From: JAHFUA01 sp963733935
Lineage (GTDB): Bacteria > Acidobacteriota > Terriglobia > Terriglobales > Acidobacteriaceae
DNA: 64,000 nucleotides
Assembly (NCBI GenBank): GCA_963733935.1
Contig: CAVTEQ010000017.1
Span: 65,340-129,339 of the forward strand
Reading direction: 5' to 3'
A program made the position numbers and the translations under genes. Below are positions 59,138-64,000 of the stretch, piece by piece (position 1 is the stretch's first letter; each line of letters begins with the position of its first letter). The notes beneath the pieces were generated by a model. That model saw nothing but the letters and a program-made list of their open reading frames with translations. It did no database searches and had not been told where the DNA came from.

Positions 59138-60297
59138 GGCCGCCACCCGGGGAAATAGCTGCGCGCTGGGCGCGGCAGCAGGCCTTCCGGTCGGAATAAC
59201 AGAACAGCGATGACCATCACGGAATAGAGCAGGAAACGATACTCCTGGAGCGTCTGCAGCTTTTCCGGAACCACTACCACAATGGCGGTGGCGACCACCA
59301 GGCCCCACGGATTACCGATGCCGCCGAGGAGAACGATCGAAACTAGTATCAGTGAATCGGCGAATGTATAGTTGTTCGGCGCAACGAATCCCCCCACCAT
59401 CCCAAACAGTGCGCCGGCGATGCCGATGAGGAAATTGCCGAGCGTGAAGGCCGTGATCTTCCAACGCGCAATGTCAAGCCCAAAGCAACTCGCGGCAGTT
59501 TCGTCGAGCCGCATTGCGTCCAGATTAAGTCCGATCCAGGAACGTTCCAGCCGCCGCAACAGAATGAATGCTCCGGCGAGCAATGCCAGGCTGAGCAGGA
59601 AGTAGCTCATGTAAAACGAGACCTCGATGTTGCCGATCTCGATATTGTCGTTGAACGACCAGCGGCCAATCGTCATGCCCTTGACCTGCAGGCCCTGCGG
59701 GCCCCCGAGGACGTTGTTCACCTCGAGGAAGGCCTTTAGCAGCAGAGCGAAAGCGATCGTCACCAGGGCAGCATAGTGACCGCGCGTGCGCAGGACGGGC
59801 AAGAGCAATAGCGATCCGATCAGGGCGGCAATCAGCCCGCCGATCAGCAGCACCATGAGATGCGGCACGTTGGTGTGGGCGTTGAGCACAGCCGACGTGT
59901 AGGCGCCAATGCCGAAGAAAGACGCGCCGGCGAAATTGAGCACGCCGGCGTAGCCGAACTGTATGTTGAGCCCCAGCGTTGCGAGCGTATAAAGCAGGAC
60001 GGTGACGGTCAGCAGCAGGACAAAGTGATTGTCGTGAAAGAACGCCGCTACTGCCAAGCCATCGACGATTGCCAGGGCGCCGAGGACATCCGCACGGTCG
60101 GCGAAGCTGCGGTTTACCGAGGCGAGCCATCCCATCCAGTAGGCTCCGAGCGCGGAGATGACAGCTAGCCCGAGCAGGCCAACGATGAGAAGTTGTTTTT
60201 CGGCGGCCAGTAAGGCAATGAAATAAATGGTGACTAGCGCCTGGGCAATGACACCCGGCAGCAACGGAGCCCGTGATTTCTGTCGCGCTTCACTCAC
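59134..60297 (-). CDS. livM: Branched-chain amino acid-type ABC transporter permease LivM
   Basis: 387 residues with about nine to ten membrane helices. Family features: LNIQFGYAGVLNFAGASFFG and IGAYTSAVL, RTRGHYAALVTIAFALLLKA, ILVSIVLLGGIGNPWGLVVA, and the C-terminal VIAVLLFRPEGLLP. It forms the membrane channel with LivH. ATG 60297 lies four bases after the livH stop; start and stop spacing indicates one transcript. Confidence 0.95.
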   Translation of the reverse strand: MSEARQKSRAPLLPGVIAQALVTIYFIALLAAEKQLLIVGLLGLAVISALGAYWMGWLASVNRSFADRADVLGALAIVDGLAVAAFFHDNHFVLLLTVTVLLYTLATLGLNIQFGYAGVLNFAGASFFGIGAYTSAVLNAHTNVPHLMVLLIGGLIAALIGSLLLLPVLRTRGHYAALVTIAFALLLKAFLEVNNVLGGPQGLQVKGMTIGRWSFNDNIEIGNIEVSFYMSYFLLSLALLAGAFILLRRLERSWIGLNLDAMRLDETAASCFGLDIARWKITAFTLGNFLIGIAGALFGMVGGFVAPNNYTFADSLILVSIVLLGGIGNPWGLVVATAIVVVVPEKLQTLQEYRFLLYSVMVIAVLLFRPEGLLPRPARSYFPGWRP

Positions 60298-60301
60298 ACG
60301 C

Positions 60302-61222
60302 TCATATCCGCTCGCTAATTTTTTCCTGTATGAGCCCGGTCGGGCGCCAGGCTATAAAAATGATGATGACGCCGAAGGCAAAGACGTCCTTATAGGCGCT
60401 GCCAAAAGGCAGCGCAACCGCCCCGAGGGTCTGCAGGGCCGCGAACAAGAACCCCCCGAGAATTGCGCCGTAAATGCTGCCCAATCCGCCGATAATGGCG
60501 GCGGCAAAACCGATCACCCCTAGATAAAGACCCATTCCAAAATTGATCTCGTTGTAATAGAACCCGTCCATGATGCCGGCGAACGCGGCGAGCCCCGAGC
60601 CGATCGCGAATGCGATGAGCACGATCGCCATGAAATTAACTCCCATGGTACGTGCCGTTTCTTCATCCTGTGCCACGGCCCGAATGGCAAGCCCGAGCTT
60701 CGTCCGGTTGAGCAGAAGTTCTATCCCGACAATCACCAAAGCGCCGGTGATGAGCATGATGGCGTTGTCGAGTCGCAGGTTGAAGTTTCCGAGGTTGATA
60801 GAGTTCGTCGGCAACAGTGCGGGAAAGGGCTTGGGGTTGGCGCCTTGAGGGTAAAAAAGCCGCACCGATTCCCGCAGGACTGTGCCCAGCATCAGCGTGA
60901 TCAGCAGGGTGTTGAGCGCCGGCGCCGTGCGCAGCGGCAGCACCAGATAGCGGGCAATCAGCATGCCCAGCGCCGCCATGGTGAAGATTGAAACCGCGAC
61001 CATGGCGGCCACCAAGACCGGACCAGAACCGACACCTGCCGCGTGCAGCCCCGCGAAAGTCATCAGCGCTGCAAACGCGCCGACGGTCAGCACGTCCCCG
61101 TGGGCAAACTGGATGACGTTGAGCACGCCGAAGAACAGAGTGAAACCAACCGCAACCAGCGCATACATCATGCCGACCATCAGCCCGTTCATGATGTGTT
61201 GCGCAAACAGTCCTAAGTCCAT
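60302..61222 (-). CDS. livH: Branched-chain amino acid-type ABC transporter permease LivH
   Basis: 306 residues from ATG 61222 (MDLGLFAQHIMNGLMVGMMY); the open frame to 61378 is in the binding-protein gene. Helices include ALVAVGFTLFFGVLNVIQFA, HGDVLTVGAFAALMTF, NFMAIVLIAFAIGSGLAAFA, and the family loop GVIGFAAAIIGGLGSIYGAI. Follows the binding protein by 73 bases. Substrate specificity is set by that protein. Confidence 0.95.
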   Translation of the reverse strand: MDLGLFAQHIMNGLMVGMMYALVAVGFTLFFGVLNVIQFAHGDVLTVGAFAALMTFAGLHAAGVGSGPVLVAAMVAVSIFTMAALGMLIARYLVLPLRTAPALNTLLITLMLGTVLRESVRLFYPQGANPKPFPALLPTNSINLGNFNLRLDNAIMLITGALVIVGIELLLNRTKLGLAIRAVAQDEETARTMGVNFMAIVLIAFAIGSGLAAFAGIMDGFYYNEINFGMGLYLGVIGFAAAIIGGLGSIYGAILGGFLFAALQTLGAVALPFGSAYKDVFAFGVIIIFIAWRPTGLIQEKISERI

Positions 61223-61295
61223 GAACCAGATTCCTGCGCGTGACTGCACGGGAGAAAAGGCGGGACAGACTACGACACTCCGGTCCGTAGCAACT

Positions 61296-62462
61296 CTATC
61301 TCTGTCGTGGCAGCTTGCGCTTGCCGGTGGCGTATTCGCTGTCCTCCCACACCACCCATTTGCCATCCTGGACCACATACTTCGTTATGAGCGAAACCGT
61401 GTTCTGGCCGTGATCGTCAAAGGTGATCTTGCCGATGATGGAGTCGCGGTTCTGCACCTTGGCCATATCGTCGATGACCCTGCGGCGATCCGGCCCAACC
61501 TTCTCGATTGAGTCCAGGATCAGGTCCATCGCGGCATAGGCGAAGGCGCCATAGGCCTCGGGAGGATTGTCGTATTTCTGTGCGGTGTATTTCTCCATGA
61601 AGAACTTCCCGCCCGGCAGCTTCTCCGTCGGCGCGCCTTCACGGAACGCGAGCGTACCTTCCGCCAGCTGCCCGAGACCCTGGATATAGGCATCCGACAC
61701 AATGCCCGAGGTGCCGTCGAACACCGCGTTGATTCCAAGCTTGTCCATCTGCGCGCGGATGCGAACCCCGATGGGTGTGAGCCCGCCGAAGTAGATCACC
61801 TCCGGATTGAGCGCCTTGATTTGCGTGAGCTCGGCAGTGAAATCCTGCTGGTCGGCGCCGACGCCGAAGGTGCCGACAATCTTGCCGCCCCGCTTGGCGA
61901 GCGCCGAGCTGAAATATTCCTTGTGACCCTTCCCGTAGTCGGTGGTGTCGTGGATCACGGCGAAGGTCTTGTATCCCAGCTTGGTGAGCAGCTCAGCGTT
62001 AGTGTCGTTCTGGTTGATCATCGTGCCGTTGACGCGATGCACTTCTGGATATTTATTGCGGTAGGTGATGTCGGGCAGCACCGCACCCCAGACCACGACC
62101 GGGAGCCCGAACCTGTGATAGACGTCAACCGTCGCGATTGCTGTGGAGGAGCAGTAGTGGGTGGCAGCGGCGATGATGTCTCTCTCGGCTGCCATCTTGG
62201 TCGCCGCCTGTACGGCCACATTGGGCTTGCACTCATCATCGAGTACCACGAGTTCGTATTGATATTTCGCTTTCGGATCGGCGTTGCGGAGTCGCACGGC
62301 CAGATCGGCCGAATTGCGACCTCCCAGTCCGTTGGCCGAGACCCCTCCTGTGAGCGGTCCGATGAAGCCTACTTTGACCTTGTCCTTCGCCTCTGCGGGC
62401 ATCACGGCCACGAACCACGCCGCTGCCAGAATGGCCGTTGCAGTCCTCAACGCCCTGTACAT
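61296..62462 (-). CDS. Liv-type periplasmic substrate-binding protein
   Basis: 388 residues from ATG 62462 (AAGGGGG ribosome site; the ATG at 62477 overlaps it). Signal peptide ALRTATAILAAAWFVAVMPA, cut near AEA-KDK. The mature part has VKVGFIGPLTGGVSANGLGG, a cysteine pair in DDECKPNVA and ATHYCSSTA (disulphide in LivJ/K), and two lobes with GADQQDFTAELTQIKALNPE. Its similarity class (leucine/amide/urea binding) does not fix the ligand; the M20 hydrolase upstream suggests an amide, carbamoyl or ureido compound. Confidence 0.9.
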   Translation of the reverse strand: MYRALRTATAILAAAWFVAVMPAEAKDKVKVGFIGPLTGGVSANGLGGRNSADLAVRLRNADPKAKYQYELVVLDDECKPNVAVQAATKMAAERDIIAAATHYCSSTAIATVDVYHRFGLPVVVWGAVLPDITYRNKYPEVHRVNGTMINQNDTNAELLTKLGYKTFAVIHDTTDYGKGHKEYFSSALAKRGGKIVGTFGVGADQQDFTAELTQIKALNPEVIYFGGLTPIGVRIRAQMDKLGINAVFDGTSGIVSDAYIQGLGQLAEGTLAFREGAPTEKLPGGKFFMEKYTAQKYDNPPEAYGAFAYAAMDLILDSIEKVGPDRRRVIDDMAKVQNRDSIIGKITFDDHGQNTVSLITKYVVQDGKWVVWEDSEYATGKRKLPRQR

Positions 62463-62621
62463 TGTTCCCCCTTGCAACAGCTACACCGCGACATGCACGC
62501 AACATGCTTCAAACGGGATTCCCTGTGACTTGAAAAAGCGGCGCGATTGTAACACCTGTTTTCCTCGATCGAAGACGGAATTTTGAACTGGGTCTGTCGG
62601 AATTGCGGCAAATCAGTTCGC

Positions 62622-63779
62622 CTACGCGGACAGCCCGGCCAAGGTTTCCGCGAGTACCAGTGCCCCTCGGGCGATATCTTCGATGGACGCGTACTCGTCC
62701 GGACGGTGGCTGTATCCGTTGCGGCATGGAATGAATAGCATGGCAGCCGGCGCGATCCGCGCCATGAAAAGCGTATCGTGGTAGGCACGGCTGATCATGG
62801 GCAAGAATTTCTGTCCATGTTTGCGGCACGAAGTTGAAAGAGCATCAATGATCTCCGGGGCGCACTCGCCGGGCGCATCAGCGTTCAGCACTTCGATCTC
62901 TATGGACACACTCCGGCGCTCGGAGATCTGCTTCGCCGCAGTTTCCACGGCGCACATCACGCCGTCCCGCCGCGCGAGATCCGTATCGCGTACATCAACG
63001 CTGATCCGCACTTGGCTAGGAATGCTATTGACTGCACCCGGAAAGACATCGCACATACCGACGGTGGCCACTGTATCGATGGCACTGCTCGTCCGCGCCG
63101 CATTCTCGATTGCAAGGATCAGTTCCGATGCTGCGCACAGCGCGTCGCGCCGGTCCGGCATGAGCACCCCGCCCGCATGTCCACCCGCACCTTCGATCGA
63201 AATGCGCGCACTCGCTGGCGCCGCGATTCTGGTGACGATGCCGAGCGGCACCCTCTCACGTTCGAGCAGAGGCCCCTGCTCGATATGCAACTCGATAAAC
63301 GCCTTGTAATAGCCGCTGGGCAATTGGACTTCTTGGAGTTCCCCGCTCAGTCCTGCCTTGCGACGCACTTCATCGAGCGATTCGGCATTTCGGTCCGTCA
63401 ACTTTCTGGCGACATCCCCGGAAAGAGTGCCGCAGAGCAGTCGGCTGCCGAGACATCCGATTTCAAAGCGTGTCGGCTCTTCCGACGTAAACAACAGCAG
63501 TTCGATGGAATTTTTCGGCTGGAATCCAGCGCGTTGCAACGCGCGTATAGCCTCAAGTCCTCCAAGAACTCCCACGACGCCATCGTACTTCCCCGCATTG
63601 GGGATCGCATCCACGTGGGAACCTGTGCCGACGGCCGGTGCTGTGGGTTCGGAACCTTGCCAGCGGGCAAAGGTATTTCCTACTGCATCTTGGCGCACCG
63701 CAAGCCCTGCACCTCTGCAACGATCTATTAGCCAGGAGCGGGCCCGCATGTCCGCCGGCGTGAAAACGATTCGCGTCAC
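62622..63779 (-). CDS. M20 family amidohydrolase (allantoate/N-carbamoyl type), 5' end shortened
   Basis: About 385 residues from GTG 63779, or 418 from ATG 63878. Metal-binding and catalytic motifs are all present: GTGSHVDAIPNAGKYDGVVG (H and D), LLLFTSEEPTRFEIGCLGSR (E-E), FIELHIEQGPLLERE, GAGGHAGGVLMPDRRDA, and MISRAYHDTLFMARIAPAAM (last H). Such enzymes hydrolyse allantoate, N-carbamoyl-amino acids or beta-ureidopropionate in the cytoplasm. Relatives have about 45 residues before VTRIVFT; here the preceding DNA encodes a secreted peptide in another frame, so the N-terminus is probably truncated or replaced. Upstream of the binding protein by 160 bases. Confidence 0.85.
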   Translation of the reverse strand: MTRIVFTPADMRARSWLIDRCRGAGLAVRQDAVGNTFARWQGSEPTAPAVGTGSHVDAIPNAGKYDGVVGVLGGLEAIRALQRAGFQPKNSIELLLFTSEEPTRFEIGCLGSRLLCGTLSGDVARKLTDRNAESLDEVRRKAGLSGELQEVQLPSGYYKAFIELHIEQGPLLERERVPLGIVTRIAAPASARISIEGAGGHAGGVLMPDRRDALCAASELILAIENAARTSSAIDTVATVGMCDVFPGAVNSIPSQVRISVDVRDTDLARRDGVMCAVETAAKQISERRSVSIEIEVLNADAPGECAPEIIDALSTSCRKHGQKFLPMISRAYHDTLFMARIAPAAMLFIPCRNGYSHRPDEYASIEDIARGALVLAETLAGLSA

Positions 63780-63802
63780 TACCGGTGGCTCTGCCTCTGA
63801 AA

Positions 63803-63937
63803 TCAGTGCTTTATGGCATCCAGCCCGCTTTTGCCCTCTTGCGTCGTGCTGGCCGGTGCGTTGCTCCCTTGGCCCCAAGCCGGTACTGCGAGCAAGACGG
63901 CGACAATTGCCTGCGCGCCAATTCCTATGTTGTTCAT
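63803..63937 (-). CDS. Small secreted peptide
   Basis: 44 residues: MNNIGIGAQAIVAVLLAVPA, WGQGSNAPASTTQEGKSGLD, AIKH. ATG 63937 has AAAGGAG eight bases upstream. The first 22 residues form a signal peptide (AIVAVLLAVPAWG, cut after G or before QGSN); the remainder is a short polar peptide. It overlaps the upstream-extended frame of the M20 gene, supporting a shorter start for the latter. No family recognised. Confidence 0.5.
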   Translation of the reverse strand: MNNIGIGAQAIVAVLLAVPAWGQGSNAPASTTQEGKSGLDAIKH

Positions 63938-64000
63938 GGGGTACTCCTTTACGAGATTCACGAAGCCGTGAAAGGCGCGCATTCTGCGCTCAGACTTGGG

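Overview
The window (high GC, soil-type gene content) most resembles a chromosomal contig from an Acidobacteriota member. The evidence is two long Ser/Thr kinases with C-terminal beta-propeller or TPR sensor regions, large Ig-like and carboxypeptidase-regulatory-like secreted proteins, a PaoABC-type molybdenum hydroxylase and a SagB-type oxidoreductase. This assignment is inference; there is no rRNA or other phylogenetic marker here.

Layout. (1) 1-8.2 kb, + strand: a surface-glycan operon with three GT4 glycosyltransferases followed by homologues of PglC, PglD, PglE and PglF, i.e. the enzymes that make and load a bacillosamine-type sugar on undecaprenyl phosphate; it ends at a strong terminator. 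(2) 8.6-14.8 kb, +: one about 2050-residue exported protein (N,N-dimethylformamidase-like domain, Ig domain, DUF4082-like domain, ten carboxypeptidase-regulatory-like repeats, a duplicated C-terminal module), broken in the sequence by about six one-base shifts. (3) 15.2-23.1 kb, -: a phage remnant with packaging (terminase small and large subunits) and recombination genes (PD-(D/E)XK nuclease, a RecT/Rad52-like candidate), an HNH enzyme, an HD protein and a broken BrnT toxin, with an XRE repressor remnant divergent at its head. (4) 23.4-31.5 kb: small accessory genes, two zinc peptidases, a cation transporter, dodecin, PPOX and SagB oxidoreductases, a second copy of the phage recombination gene, and an RHH regulator. 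(5) 31.5-35.4 kb, +: paoABC. (6) 36-47.4 kb: a patchwork of duplicated and decaying genes, plus a DUF2306 membrane protein, a TPR lipoprotein-like secreted protein, a YVTN propeller protein, and a selenoprotein operon (TlpA-type fusion and UGSC protein with an in-frame UGA). (7) 47.3-55.3 kb, -: two sensor Ser/Thr kinases and an S9 prolyl oligopeptidase. (8) 55.5-57.3 kb: an ArdC pseudogene and small membrane proteins. (9) 57.6-63.9 kb, -: a complete Liv-type ABC transporter with substrate-binding protein behind an M20 amidohydrolase, suggesting uptake and hydrolysis of an amide or carbamoyl nitrogen compound.

Two themes run through the window. First, many genes that are otherwise well conserved carry single-base frameshifts, often resolved within a few codons, which looks more like indel error in the assembly than real decay. 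Second, there is genuine gene debris: duplicated segments, truncated toxins, a three-copy receiver-like gene family and nonsense-mutated ArdC. The most interesting intact element is the UGSC gene: UGA lies inside a conserved UGSC motif, the frame stays open and family-like afterwards, and a perfect 8-bp hairpin begins three bases after the UGA.
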